Below are positions 53,369 to 64,000 of a stretch of DNA of 64,000 nucleotides, piece after piece (position 1 is the first letter of the stretch; each line of letters opens with the position of its first letter). Where the stretch lies: NCBI RefSeq assembly GCF_021991875.1, contig NZ_JAHLKR010000005.1, positions 62,001 to 126,000 on the forward strand. Reading direction: 5' to 3'. The translations under genes and the position numbers were made by a program. The notes under the pieces are model-generated. The model saw only the letters and a list, made by a program, of their open reading frames with translations, made no database searches and was not told the origin of the DNA. The DNA is from Mycetohabitans sp. B8 (GTDB lineage Bacteria; Pseudomonadota; Gammaproteobacteria; Burkholderiales; Burkholderiaceae).

Positions 53369-54013
53369 ATGGACCCTACCGAGCTGATTGCGTGTCACCA
53401 GTGCGACGCGCTGCATTACAAGCGTGCGCTGCATCCGGGCACAGTGGCGCGCTGCGCTCGTTGTGGCGCAGTGCTGTATCGTGGCCTGTCCGAGCGGCTG
53501 GACCGGGTGACGGCGATGACGCTTGCCGCGCTGATCACGTTCGTAATCGCGCAGGCCGCGCCGATCGTGCAGTTGGAGACCAACGGGATCGTCACCCAGA
53601 CCACGCTGGCCGCCGCGATTGCCGCGCTGTGGGCCGAAAACAGCCAGTTGATCGCAGTGCTCGTGCTGTGCTCCACGACGCTGTTTCCGTTCGCCGAATT
53701 GTGTGCGCTGCTCTACTTGTTGTTCTCGTTGCGCGCCGGCATTCGTCCGTATGCGTTCGACGAGTTGTTGCGGATGATCCAGTGGATTCGGCCGTGGGGC
53801 ATGATCGAGGTATTCATGCTCGGCATCCTCGTCGCGCTGGTCAAGCTGTCGAGCCTGGCGCAGATGCGCCCGGAAGCGGCGCTGTTCGCGTTCGGCGCGC
53901 TGACGCTGATGAGCGCATCGGTGGTGACGTTCGATCCCCGTGTGCTATGGGATGTCGCGGACCGACTCGACGAAGGCGTCACCACGCGCAGCCGCGCGGC
54001 GAGGCATTCATGA
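53369..54013 (+). CDS. pqiA: PqiA-type membrane protein, first half-unit
   Basis: A 214-residue protein with a zinc-ribbon-like CHQCD...CARCG at residues 9-32 and about four helices. It matches the N-terminal half of PqiA. In Escherichia coli PqiA is one longer chain with two such units; here two adjacent genes encode them. PqiABC forms a lipid-transport bridge across the periplasm. Its stop overlaps the next start (ATGA). Confidence 0.9.
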   Translation: MDPTELIACHQCDALHYKRALHPGTVARCARCGAVLYRGLSERLDRVTAMTLAALITFVIAQAAPIVQLETNGIVTQTTLAAAIAALWAENSQLIAVLVLCSTTLFPFAELCALLYLLFSLRAGIRPYAFDELLRMIQWIRPWGMIEVFMLGILVALVKLSSLAQMRPEAALFAFGALTLMSASVVTFDPRVLWDVADRLDEGVTTRSRAARHS

Positions 54014-54660
54014 GCACGCCGCGCACGAGCTATCCGAGCGCGCGGCGCGCCGGCCTGGCGGCGTGTCATGCGTGCGGGCTGGTGTCGCCGTTGGTGCGCA
54101 CGGGCGAACGGCAGTGCTGTGCGCGTTGCGGCGCGACGCTGCACGTGCGCAAGCCGGATTCGATTGCGCGCACGTACGCGTTCTTAATTGCCGCGGCGAT
54201 CATGTACGTGCCGGCGAACGTGCTGCCGGTGATGCATACGTCGTCGTTGCTTGGCTCGCAGGACGATACGATCATGTCCGGCGTTGTCTATTTTTGGACC
54301 TCTGGCGATTGGCTGCTAGCCGTGATTGTATTCGTGGCGAGCATCCTCGTGCCGATGCTCAAGCTCGCTGTGCTGACGCTACTGGCCATCACGGCCCAAA
54401 CCGGTTCGAGATGGCGGCCGTTGCAGCGCACGCGGTTGTATCGCGGCGTCGAGGCGATCGGCCGCTGGTCGATGTTGGATATCTTCGTCATCACGCTGAC
54501 TGTCGCGCTGGTGCGCGTGCGCTCGCTCGCGGAAATTACCGCTGGACCCGGTGCGGTTGCGTTCGGTGTAGTCGTCGTACTCACGATGATCGCCTCGATG
54601 CAGTTCGATCCCCGCCTGATCTGGGACAACATCGAATCGTCAGGAAAGGAACATGAATAA
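54010..54660 (+). CDS. pqiA: PqiA-type membrane protein, second half-unit
   Basis: A 216-residue paralogue of the preceding protein with CHACG...CARCG at residues 18-43, the conserved YVPANVLPVMHT after the first helix, and IVPMLKLAVLTLL. Overlaps both neighbours by four to eight bases, so the operon is tightly coupled. Confidence 0.9.
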   Translation: MSTPRTSYPSARRAGLAACHACGLVSPLVRTGERQCCARCGATLHVRKPDSIARTYAFLIAAAIMYVPANVLPVMHTSSLLGSQDDTIMSGVVYFWTSGDWLLAVIVFVASILVPMLKLAVLTLLAITAQTGSRWRPLQRTRLYRGVEAIGRWSMLDIFVITLTVALVRVRSLAEITAGPGAVAFGVVVVLTMIASMQFDPRLIWDNIESSGKEHE

Positions 54661-56326
54661 CAAAAACAACGCCGCCGAGCCCGGCTCGCCGGAGGCGGAG
54701 CCGGGCGGCCCCCTTGGGGCTGCTGGCGGTGGCGTGCCGCCGCATCTGCCCGAGCCGGTTGTGCAGCGCAGGAGCCGCTGGTTGCCGTCGCTGGTCTGGG
54801 TGATTCCACTGATCGCCGCGCTGGTTGGCGTGTCGCTGTTCGTGAAGACAGTGCTGGAGCGCGGGCCGACCATCACCATTACGTTCAAGACGGCCGAAGG
54901 GCTTGAGCCGGGCAAGACGCAGGTCAGATACAAGGACGTGGTGATCGGCGCCGTGAAGACCATCACGCTGTCCAAGAATCTGGCCACCGTGCTTGTGACC
55001 GTCGAGTTGGCCAAGCAGGCTGAGGACTTCGCCGTCGACGACACGCGCTTCTGGGTCGTACGGCCGCGCGTGGCGGCCAGCGGCGTATCGGGACTGAACA
55101 CGCTGCTCTCGGGCGCCTATATTGGTGTGGACGCTGGCCGTTCGCGGGAAACGCGCAAGCAGTTCGTTGGACTCGAACAGCCGCCGCCGGTCACGCGCGA
55201 TCAGAGCGGGCACCAATTCGTGCTGCACGGCGACAGCCTGGGGTCGGTCGACATCGGCTCGCCGGTGTTCTATCGGCGCGTGCAGGTCGGGCAGGTGGTG
55301 GGCTACAGTCTCGATCCGAACGGCACCGGCGTGACGATGCAAGTATTCGTCAATGCGCCCTATGATCAGTACGTCGGTGAGAATACGCGCTGGTGGCATG
55401 CGAGCGGCGTCGACCTGCGGCTCGATTCGGGCGGCTTCAAGCTCAATACGCAATCGCTGGCAGCCGTGGTGATTGGTGGCATCGCATTCCAATCGCCGCC
55501 GAGCGAGCCGGTGGGTGAACAAGCGCGCAATGACGCCCATTTCCGCTTGGCGAGCGATGAGGCCGATGCGATGCGAGCGCCGGACGGCGAGGCGGTGCCG
55601 TTCGTGCTGAACTTCAACCAGTCGCTGCGCGGCCTGTCGGTCGGCGCGCCGGTCGATTTCCGCGGCATCGTGCTGGGCCAGGTGCGCTCGATCGGTATCG
55701 ATTACGATCCGGTGAAGCAGGCGTTCCGGATGCCGGTGATCGTCGAGCTGTACCCGGACCGGCTCGGGCCGCGCATGCGCGAAGCGGCGCGCCCCGGCGG
55801 CGCGCGCGCGCGCGCGACGCTGATCGAAAGCCTAGTGAAATCGGGGCTGCGGGCTCAGTTGCGCACCGGCAACCTGATCACCAGTCAGTTATACGTCGCG
55901 CTGGACTTGTTCCCGAATGCGCCGCCAGCCAAGGTGAACATGAGCCGCTCGCCGATCGAGTTGCCGACCGTGCCCAATACGCTGGACGAACTGCAACTGC
56001 AGGTGGCCGACATTGCGAAGAAGCTCGACAAGGTGCCGTTCGATGAGATTGGTGCGCGCTTGAACAGCACGTTGAAGAACGCGGACAGCCTGTTCAAGCA
56101 ACTCGATACACAACTTGCGCCGCAGGCCAAGGACACGTTGAGCGCGGCGCAGCAAACGTTCCATTCCGCACAGTCGTCATTGCAACAGGATTCGCCACTG
56201 CAGACCGACGTGCGGCAGGCGCTGCAACAGTTGACTCGTACGCTGCAGTCGCTCAATGCGCTGTCGGACTATCTCGAACGTCATCCTGAATCGCTGCTGC
56301 GTGGCAAGGGGAGGGATCAACCATGA
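54653..56326 (+). CDS. pqiB: MCE-domain intermembrane transport protein PqiB
   Basis: A 557-residue protein with one N-terminal helix (LVWVIPLIAALVGVSLFV) and three MCE domains, about residues 70-160, 185-300 and 320-430 (TVLERGPTITITFKTAEGLE; GVDAGRS; DFRGIVLGQVRSIG), then a helical C-terminus. MCE rings form a tunnel carrying lipids between membranes. A (GC)-repeat at 55800-55816 lies in the coding region (ARARA). Start has AGGAA upstream. Confidence 0.93.
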   Translation: MNNKNNAAEPGSPEAEPGGPLGAAGGGVPPHLPEPVVQRRSRWLPSLVWVIPLIAALVGVSLFVKTVLERGPTITITFKTAEGLEPGKTQVRYKDVVIGAVKTITLSKNLATVLVTVELAKQAEDFAVDDTRFWVVRPRVAASGVSGLNTLLSGAYIGVDAGRSRETRKQFVGLEQPPPVTRDQSGHQFVLHGDSLGSVDIGSPVFYRRVQVGQVVGYSLDPNGTGVTMQVFVNAPYDQYVGENTRWWHASGVDLRLDSGGFKLNTQSLAAVVIGGIAFQSPPSEPVGEQARNDAHFRLASDEADAMRAPDGEAVPFVLNFNQSLRGLSVGAPVDFRGIVLGQVRSIGIDYDPVKQAFRMPVIVELYPDRLGPRMREAARPGGARARATLIESLVKSGLRAQLRTGNLITSQLYVALDLFPNAPPAKVNMSRSPIELPTVPNTLDELQLQVADIAKKLDKVPFDEIGARLNSTLKNADSLFKQLDTQLAPQAKDTLSAAQQTFHSAQSSLQQDSPLQTDVRQALQQLTRTLQSLNALSDYLERHPESLLRGKGRDQP

Positions 56327-57069
56327 AGTCGTGCCGATCTTCGCGGCGCTGTTGCGTGCACATCGCGCCGCTTGCCGCCCTGTGCGCGGCGGCGTTGCTC
56401 GCAAGCGCGTGTGGCAGTGTGGTGCCCGATCGCTTCTATACGCTGGCGGGGCCAGCACGCGGGGTGCCGCGTGCGGCGCCAGCGGGATTCTATATCGAGT
56501 TGATGCCGGTCGACGTGCCGCAGCAAGTGGCGCGTTCCCAATGGGTCGTCACGACCGGCCCGGGCCAGGTGGATCTGCTTGAGCACGAGCGGTGGAGCGC
56601 ACCGTTGTCTGACGAGGTAGGCCGCGCGCTGTCCGACGAACTGAGCCGCGCGCTCGGCGCGATCGATGTCTATCGCACGCCGCATCCGGCTACTGCGCCA
56701 GTGTTCCGGATTCATGTCAACGTGCAGCGCTTCGAATCGGCGCCCGGCGCGTACGTCGGCGTAGAGGCGACGTGGAGCGTGCGCGCGTTGCCTGACGGGG
56801 TGCCCGTGACATGCCACAGCACGATCGAGGAGCCCGTTACGGCCGGCTATGATGCGCTTGTGGCCGGTCATCGGCGTGCGCTGCAACGCTTGTCGGATGA
56901 CATCGTCGGCGTGGTGCGCAAGCTTGTGCCGCATCGCTCCGCGCCCGCACCCTCGGCCGCTGCGCCTGCGTCTGCGTCGGCCGCGGCGCCACGCGGGCGT
57001 GCCGGCACCGGCATCGCGCCAACGGCGGTAGCGCCGGATTCGGCGCTGCGATGCCCGGCTCCTGCTTAA
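56323..57069 (+). CDS. pqiC: PqiC-type outer-membrane lipoprotein
   Basis: A 248-residue lipoprotein with lipobox LLASACGS, then VPDRFYTLAGPARG and IELMPVDVPQQVAR, matching the PqiC/YmbA ABC-type transport auxiliary family that docks PqiB to the outer membrane. The last 50 residues are Ala/Pro-rich and unlike the family. It overlaps the pqiB stop by four bases and is 12 bp from tgt, tail to tail. Confidence 0.92.
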   Translation: MKSCRSSRRCCVHIAPLAALCAAALLASACGSVVPDRFYTLAGPARGVPRAAPAGFYIELMPVDVPQQVARSQWVVTTGPGQVDLLEHERWSAPLSDEVGRALSDELSRALGAIDVYRTPHPATAPVFRIHVNVQRFESAPGAYVGVEATWSVRALPDGVPVTCHSTIEEPVTAGYDALVAGHRRALQRLSDDIVGVVRKLVPHRSAPAPSAAAPASASAAAPRGRAGTGIAPTAVAPDSALRCPAPA

Positions 57070-57081
57070 GTGCGCGAGCCG

Positions 57082-59329
<2,248 letters not shown>

Positions 59330-59433
59330 GAAATGGGACGGGCATCGCAACGGCACACTCGCGCAACCGCGCTACCCTGATGCACAATGCAGGGTCGTGC
59401 CAATAAAATCGATATTGTACTTGCGATAGCCTG

Positions 59434-61896
59434 ATGCCTTTGTCCCGTTATCCGCAGCCGGTGTTACCGCGATCAGGTGAAACTGACGCCATGCCTGGCG
59501 ATGCCGCCGCAGGCGGTGCCGCTGCGCCCGGGTGCGCCGCCGCCGGGCTGTCGGCACGCGAGCGCCCCCCGGCGGCCACAGTCGGCGACAAGGTCGCGGT
59601 CCAAGCCGCTGATGACAAGGCTGCCCAAGCCGCCGGCAGTCCCGCCATTAGGCCCGCTGACAACGATTCGGCTAAGTCCACCGGCCAGGCTGCGACGGGG
59701 ACCACCACCCAGGCCCTGGCTGAACCCGCTACCGAAGCTTTGACCCAACCCGATACCGACGCTTCAGCCAAGCCCGCTACCGAGACTTCGGTCAAACCCG
59801 CTGCCAAGGCGGCGACTAAGCCTGCCGGCAAGTCGGGTGGCAGGCCGAGCGATAAATTGGCCCGGCTGGGGCTGGCGCGTGACATCGACCTGGTGCTGCA
59901 TTTGCCGATGCGCTACGAGGACGAGACGACGCTGACGCCGATCGGCAAACTGCTGCCGGGCATGACCGCGCAGGTCCAGGGCGAAGTGGTGGACAACGAA
60001 ATCGCCTACCGGCCACGCCGCCAGATGCTGGTACGGCTGCGCGACGAGCATGGCGATGTGCTGATGCTGCGGTTTCTGAACTTCTGGGGCTCCCAGGCGC
60101 GGCAACTCGCGTCTGGCGCGCGCTTGCGCGTGCGTGGCGACGTGCGGGGGGGCTTCTTCGGGATGGAGATGGTGCACCCAGCATACCGCGTGGTCGAAGA
60201 CGACGCGCCGTTGCCTGACGCGTTGACGCCTGTGTACCCGAGCACGGCCGGCGTGTCGCAGGCGTATTTGCGCCGTGCGATCGACAGCGCGTTGCAACGC
60301 ACGCCCTTGCCGGAGCTGCTGCCGCCGCGGATCGCCGACGCGTTTCTGGCTCCGCTTGGGGTGCCGCCGCTGGCCGATGCGGTGCGCACGCTGCATCATC
60401 CGCGTGCGGATGCGGATGAGACCGCACTCATGGACCGAACTCATCCGGCGTGGTTGCGGATCAAATTCGAGGAGTTGCTCGCGCAGCAGTTGTCGCTCAA
60501 ACGCGCGCATGACGAGCGGCGCTTGCGCGCCGCACCGGCGATGGCGCGTCGTCCCGCTGCCGATCGCGACGCGCTCGTCACGCGGTTGCATGCCGCGCTG
60601 CCGTTCCAGCTGACCGGCGCGCAGCAGCGGGCCAGCGAGCAAATTGCGGCGGACCTGGCCGTGGCGCATCCGATGCAGCGGTTGCTGCAGGGGGACGTGG
60701 GCAGTGGCAAGACGGTGGTCGCCGCGCTGGCGGCGGCGCAGGCGATTGATGCCGGCTACCAGGCGGCGCTGATGGCCCCCACCGAGTTGCTGTCTGAACA
60801 ACATGCGCGCAAACTGCGCGGCTGGCTCGAGCCGCTGGGTGTGCGCACTGCGTGGCTGGCCGGCAGCCTGAAGGCGCGCGACAAGCGCGCCGCATTGGAG
60901 GCAGCAGCTAGCGGTGACGCGCAGTTGGTGGTCGGCACGCACGCGATGATCCAGGAAGCGGTGAAATTCGCCCGGCTTGGTTTGGTGATCGTGGACGAGC
61001 AGCACCGCTTCGGCGTCGAGCAGCGGCTTGCATTGCGCGCGAAGGCGCAGGCCGAAGCCGCGGTGTCGGGGTTCCAGCCGCATCAGTTGATGATGTCCGC
61101 GACGCCGATTCCGCGCACGCTCGCGATGACATACTACGCGGACCTAGACGTGTCCACGATCGACGAGTTACCACCGGGGCGCACGCCGGTGCTCACCAAG
61201 CTGGTATCGGACGCGCGCCGTGATGAAGTGATTGCCCGCGTGCGCGAGGCCGCACTGGCTGGACGCCAGGTGTACTGGGTGTGCCCGTTGATCGAGGAGA
61301 GCGAGGCGCTGCAACTGCAGACTGCCGTGGATACCTATGAGACGCTCGTTGCCGCGCTGCCGCAGCTGCAGGTGGGGCTGGTGCATGGTCGCTTGGCGGC
61401 AGCCGACAAGGCCGACGTGATGGCGCGCTTTACCCGCAATGAGATCCATTTGCTGGTAGCGACGACGGTGATCGAGGTCGGCGTCGACGTGCCCAACGCG
61501 TCGTTGATGGTGATCGAGCACGCGGAGCGCTTCGGCCTTGCGCAATTACACCAATTGCGCGGCCGGGTCGGCCGGGGCAGCCAGTCGTCGGTGTGTCTGC
61601 TGATGTACGCCAGCCCGCTGTCGTTGGCAGCGCGCGAACGGCTGCGCACGATGCGCGAGACCACGGATGGTTTTGAGATCGCGCGCCGGGATCTGGAGAT
61701 CCGCGGCCCCGGCGAATTCCTCGGCGCGCGGCAATCCGGCGCAGCGATGTTGCGCTTTGCAGACATCGAACAGGATGCTTGGCTGATCGAGCCGGCACGG
61801 CGCGCAGCCGAGCGGCTGCTGAGTGAGTATCCGCAGGCCGCCGCCGCACACTTGACACGTTGGCTCGGCAGTCGCGAACAGTACTTGAAGGCGTGA
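59434..61896 (+). CDS. recG: ATP-dependent DNA helicase RecG with long low-complexity N-terminus
   Basis: An 820-residue fork-regression helicase. The wedge/OB domain is recognisable from about residue 145 (LVLHLPMRYEDETTLTPIGK), Walker A is GDVGSGKTVVAALAAA near residue 428, DEQH is in VIVDEQHRFGVEQ, motif III is MSATPIPRTLAM, and motif VI is HQLRGRVGRG. The usual length is about 690-700. The first 140 residues are Ala/Thr/Pro/Lys-rich with a degenerate (K/E)PATE(T/A) repeat at about 95-130. A later start inside the frame cannot be excluded, but no good site was seen. Confidence 0.93.
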   Translation: MPLSRYPQPVLPRSGETDAMPGDAAAGGAAAPGCAAAGLSARERPPAATVGDKVAVQAADDKAAQAAGSPAIRPADNDSAKSTGQAATGTTTQALAEPATEALTQPDTDASAKPATETSVKPAAKAATKPAGKSGGRPSDKLARLGLARDIDLVLHLPMRYEDETTLTPIGKLLPGMTAQVQGEVVDNEIAYRPRRQMLVRLRDEHGDVLMLRFLNFWGSQARQLASGARLRVRGDVRGGFFGMEMVHPAYRVVEDDAPLPDALTPVYPSTAGVSQAYLRRAIDSALQRTPLPELLPPRIADAFLAPLGVPPLADAVRTLHHPRADADETALMDRTHPAWLRIKFEELLAQQLSLKRAHDERRLRAAPAMARRPAADRDALVTRLHAALPFQLTGAQQRASEQIAADLAVAHPMQRLLQGDVGSGKTVVAALAAAQAIDAGYQAALMAPTELLSEQHARKLRGWLEPLGVRTAWLAGSLKARDKRAALEAAASGDAQLVVGTHAMIQEAVKFARLGLVIVDEQHRFGVEQRLALRAKAQAEAAVSGFQPHQLMMSATPIPRTLAMTYYADLDVSTIDELPPGRTPVLTKLVSDARRDEVIARVREAALAGRQVYWVCPLIEESEALQLQTAVDTYETLVAALPQLQVGLVHGRLAAADKADVMARFTRNEIHLLVATTVIEVGVDVPNASLMVIEHAERFGLAQLHQLRGRVGRGSQSSVCLLMYASPLSLAARERLRTMRETTDGFEIARRDLEIRGPGEFLGARQSGAAMLRFADIEQDAWLIEPARRAAERLLSEYPQAAAAHLTRWLGSREQYLKA
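59719..59836 (+). repeat. Degenerate tandem repeat in the recG 5' end
   Basis: Related units of about 24-39 bp encoding (E/K)PATE(A/T)-type octapeptides recur several times in the low-complexity start of RecG. Variants are clear enough to suggest slippage expansion. Confidence 0.55.
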
Positions 61897-61918
61897 AGGT
61901 GCGAAGGTGCGAAGGTGC
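61895..61918. repeat. Three tandem copies of GAAGGTGC after recG
   Basis: GAAGGTGC repeats three times, starting at the recG stop codon, followed by GAAGGCGG. Short slippage-type repeat between recG and oxyR. Confidence 0.7.
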
Positions 61919-62031
61919 GAAGGCGGGTTGACTGCCATGCCGGCGAGGGTGGATAAAGGCCCCCTTGGCAAACGGGCCGGCAACGCGTATAAGAGAAAAT
62001 CTATCGGAAGTATCGCCTCGATTAGTCGATC

Positions 62032-62991
62032 ATGACGCTCACCGAACTCAAGTACATCGTTGCCGTTGCCCGGGAACGCCATTTTGGCCGGGCCGCGGAG
62101 GCGTGCTTTGTCAGCCAGCCGACGTTGTCGGTCGCGATCAAGAAGCTCGAGGACGAGCTGAACGTTCAGATCTTCGAGCGCGGTACCAGCGAGGTCGGCG
62201 TCACGCCGATCGGTGAGCAGATCGTCACCCAAGCGCAGCGTGTGCTCGAGCAGACGCTCGCAATCAAGGAAATCGCCAAACAGGGCAAGGATCCGCTGGT
62301 CGGGCCGCTGCGGCTCGGTGTGATCTATACGATCGGCCCATATTTGCTGCCGGCGCTGGTCAAGCAGATGATCGAGACGGTGCCGCAGATGCCGCTGATG
62401 CTGCAGGAGAACTTCACGCTGAAGCTGATCGAACTGCTCAAGCAGGGCGAGATCGACGTCGCGATCATGGCGCTGCCGTTTCCGGAAACCGGCTTGATGG
62501 TCCGTCCGCTGTATGACGAACCGTTTGTGGTCGCGCTCCCTGCGGGACATCCCTGGGAGCGGCGCAACGCGATCAATGCCGAGGACCTCAAGCAGGAAAC
62601 GATGTTGCTGCTCGGCAGCGGCCATTGTTTTCGGGACCATGTGCTGGGCGTGTGCCCGGAGCTGATGCGCTTTTCGCAGAACGCGGACGGGATTCAGAAG
62701 ACGTTCGAGGGCAGTTCGCTGGAGACGATCCGCCACATGGTGGCCAGCGGTGTGGGCATCACCGTGCTGCCGCGCACGTCGGTGCAGGAGGTGCGCGCGC
62801 ATGCGAGCGGCGTGGACAACGGTCTGCTCAGCTACGTGCCGTTTACCGAGCCGCAGCCGGACCGGCGCGTGGTGCTGGCATGGCGCAAGAGCTTTACGCG
62901 GATGCCGGCGATCGATGCGATCTGCGATGCGATCCGCGCGTGCGAGTTACCCGGTACGCACAAGCTCGAGTTGCCCGCCGCGGTTAACTGA
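62032..62991 (+). CDS. oxyR: Hydrogen-peroxide sensor OxyR (LysR family)
   Basis: A 319-residue LysR-type regulator. N-terminal helix-turn-helix (RHFGRAAEACFVSQPTLSVA), then an effector domain with the redox pair in GSGHCFRDHVLGVC, the spacing seen in OxyR Cys199/Cys208. It activates peroxide-defence genes after oxidation. Downstream of recG, as in other Burkholderia. tpx elsewhere in the window is a plausible target but no binding site was tested. Confidence 0.93.
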   Translation: MTLTELKYIVAVARERHFGRAAEACFVSQPTLSVAIKKLEDELNVQIFERGTSEVGVTPIGEQIVTQAQRVLEQTLAIKEIAKQGKDPLVGPLRLGVIYTIGPYLLPALVKQMIETVPQMPLMLQENFTLKLIELLKQGEIDVAIMALPFPETGLMVRPLYDEPFVVALPAGHPWERRNAINAEDLKQETMLLLGSGHCFRDHVLGVCPELMRFSQNADGIQKTFEGSSLETIRHMVASGVGITVLPRTSVQEVRAHASGVDNGLLSYVPFTEPQPDRRVVLAWRKSFTRMPAIDAICDAIRACELPGTHKLELPAAVN

Positions 62992-63171
62992 CTGTTGCCG
63001 CTGAATAGGCGTTTCACCGCTCGATACATCCCATGCTGCTTTGTGTACCGCAAGCCTGGCGCGGCATGCGGCGCGACTGGAGTATGCGGTGCGACTGGAG
63101 CGCGTGGCGCGGCGGCCCACGCGCGTTTTCGCCTAAAATAACGGGTCACGACGTTTCGATCTGAGTGCTGC

Positions 63172-64000
63172 ATGATATCCGCGCTAACCTTGCGCCTGCC
63201 GTTGTATGTCCGTCTACTGCGGCTGCACAAGCCGATCGGCAGCGTGCTGCTGCTGTGGCCGACGCTTAATGCGTTATGGGTAGCGGCAGACGGCCATCCA
63301 CCCGCCTATATCGTCGCGATCTTTGCGATTGGCACTGTTCTGATGCGCTCGGCCGGATGCGCGGTCAACGATTACGCGGACCGGGATTTCGACAAGCATG
63401 TGAAGCGCACGCAGGATCGCCCGCTCACGTCGGGCCAGATCGCCCCATGGAAAGCCCTTGCTGTGGCGGCCGCGCTTGCGCTGGTGTCGTTCTTGCTGAT
63501 CCTGCCGTTGAACTCGCTGACCAAGTGGCTATCCGTCGCGGCGCTGTTCGTGGCGGGCACGTATCCATTGATGAAGCGCTTTTTCGCGATTCCGCAGGCC
63601 TACCTGGGCATTGCGTTCGGCTTTGGGGTTCCGATGGGGTTCGCCGCGATCCAGGACCATGTGCCGCCGCTCGCGTGGCTGATGCTGCTGGCGAACGTGT
63701 TCTGGTCGGTCGCCTACGATACCGCTTACGCGATGGTGGACCGGGAGGATGACATCAAGATCGGCATTCGCACGTCCGCGTTGACGTTCGGTCGTTTCGA
63801 CGTGCTGGCTGTGATGCTGTGCTACGCAGCGATGCTGGGCATCTATGCGTGGATCGGCTATGCGCTGCACTGGTCCGTCGCGTACTGGGCCGGATGGGCG
63901 GGCGCGCTCGGCTGTGCGGCGTATCACTACACGTTAATCCGCGGCCGCGACCAGATGCGGTGCTTTGCGGCATTCATGCATAACAACTGGCTCGGCGGTA
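63172..64000 (+). CDS. ubiA: 4-hydroxybenzoate polyprenyltransferase (partial, 3' end outside window)
   Basis: Reading from the ATG at 63172 ([21 protein letters not shown]), 276 codons are open to the window edge. It has the two Asp-rich prenyl-diphosphate motifs, [20 protein letters not shown] and [13 protein letters not shown], in a polytopic membrane protein. It makes the ubiquinone precursor. The C-terminus lies beyond the window. Confidence 0.94.
   Translation, partial: MISALTLRLPLYVRLLRLHKPIGSVLLLWPTLNALWVAADGHPPAYIVAIFAIGTVLMRSAGCAVNDYADRDFDKHVKRTQDRPLTSGQIAPWKALAVAAALALVSFLLILPLNSLTKWLSVAALFVAGTYPLMKRFFAIPQAYLGIAFGFGVPMGFAAIQDHVPPLAWLMLLANVFWSVAYDTAYAMVDREDDIKIGIRTSALTFGRFDVLAVMLCYAAMLGIYAWIGYALHWSVAYWAGWAGALGCAAYHYTLIRGRDQMRCFAAFMHNNWLGG

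Noticed and set aside
62992-63171. Loss of katG-dps between oxyR and ubiA
   Set aside because: Some Burkholderia have peroxide genes near oxyR, but no remnant is visible here and I cannot confirm the ancestral order.

Overview
The window is from a GC-rich betaproteobacterium of the Burkholderiaceae (Burkholderia sensu lato). The gene order aroQ-accB-accC-prmA, bamE-dapB-[exbB/exbD]-leuS-lptE-holA-proA, hexR/edd-eda, queA-tgt, yajC-secD-secF and recG-oxyR-ubiA is typical of that family, and the protein sequences fit it. The number of broken genes and insertion-sequence scraps among intact housekeeping genes suggests a lineage losing genes, such as a host-restricted endosymbiont (Mycetohabitans-like). 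That lineage assignment is inference from the sequence alone.

Layout. 1-5.9 kb: end of a SlyB-like lipoprotein, a PfkB kinase, tpx, a decayed zinc-ribbon gene, prmA, accC, accB and aroQ, all on the minus strand. 6.1-12.7 kb: a TlpA-like thioredoxin and a nucleotidyltransferase-like protein (minus), then mpl, a YqiA-type esterase, an RNase II/R-type RNase and aroE (plus). 12.7-16.6 kb is the decayed accessory zone: an mtgA pseudogene, an unrecognised broken ORF, an SDR dehydrogenase whose downstream gluconolactonase is cut off at an IS5-type fragment, a DUF29 gene and an IS256 transposase remnant. 16.6-22.1 kb: pyrF, cinA-like, pgpA, thiL, maeB. 22.6-23.6 kb: a frameshifted barnase-type ribonuclease next to an intact barstar inhibitor. 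23.7-29.4 kb: rsmE, speE-like, tkt, gap, a two-way terminator and fur. 29.5-37.7 kb: bamE, dapB, an exbD remnant, leuS, lptE, holA, proA, hemJ-like. 37.7-41.5 kb: the Entner-Doudoroff locus hexR/edd-eda with two HexR-like palindromes and a gluconokinase remnant. 41.6-47.2 kb: purB, gst, mnmA, NUDIX, an RlmL-type methyltransferase. 47.3-50.8 kb: yajC-secD-secF. 51-57 kb: an MHS transporter, a YceI protein and a pqiAABC-type envelope lipid-transport operon. 57-64 kb: tgt, queA, recG, oxyR and the start of ubiA.

Functionally the intact genes cover fatty-acid initiation (accBC), aromatic amino acids (aroQ, aroE), peptidoglycan recycling (mpl, dapB), central carbon flow (edd, eda, tkt, gap, maeB), envelope biogenesis and secretion (bamE, lptE, secDF, pqi), and tRNA or rRNA modification (mnmA, tgt, queA, rsmE, rlmL). 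The lost functions look dispensable or redundant: a monofunctional transglycosylase, an ExbB/ExbD energiser, gluconate phosphorylation, a secreted RNase and a sugar lactonase.

I found no intact novel defence or mobile system. The most interesting signals are the dead RNase beside its living inhibitor, the HexR operators, and several gene remnants that a standard gene caller would miss. No rRNA, tRNA or CRISPR array was recognised by eye.
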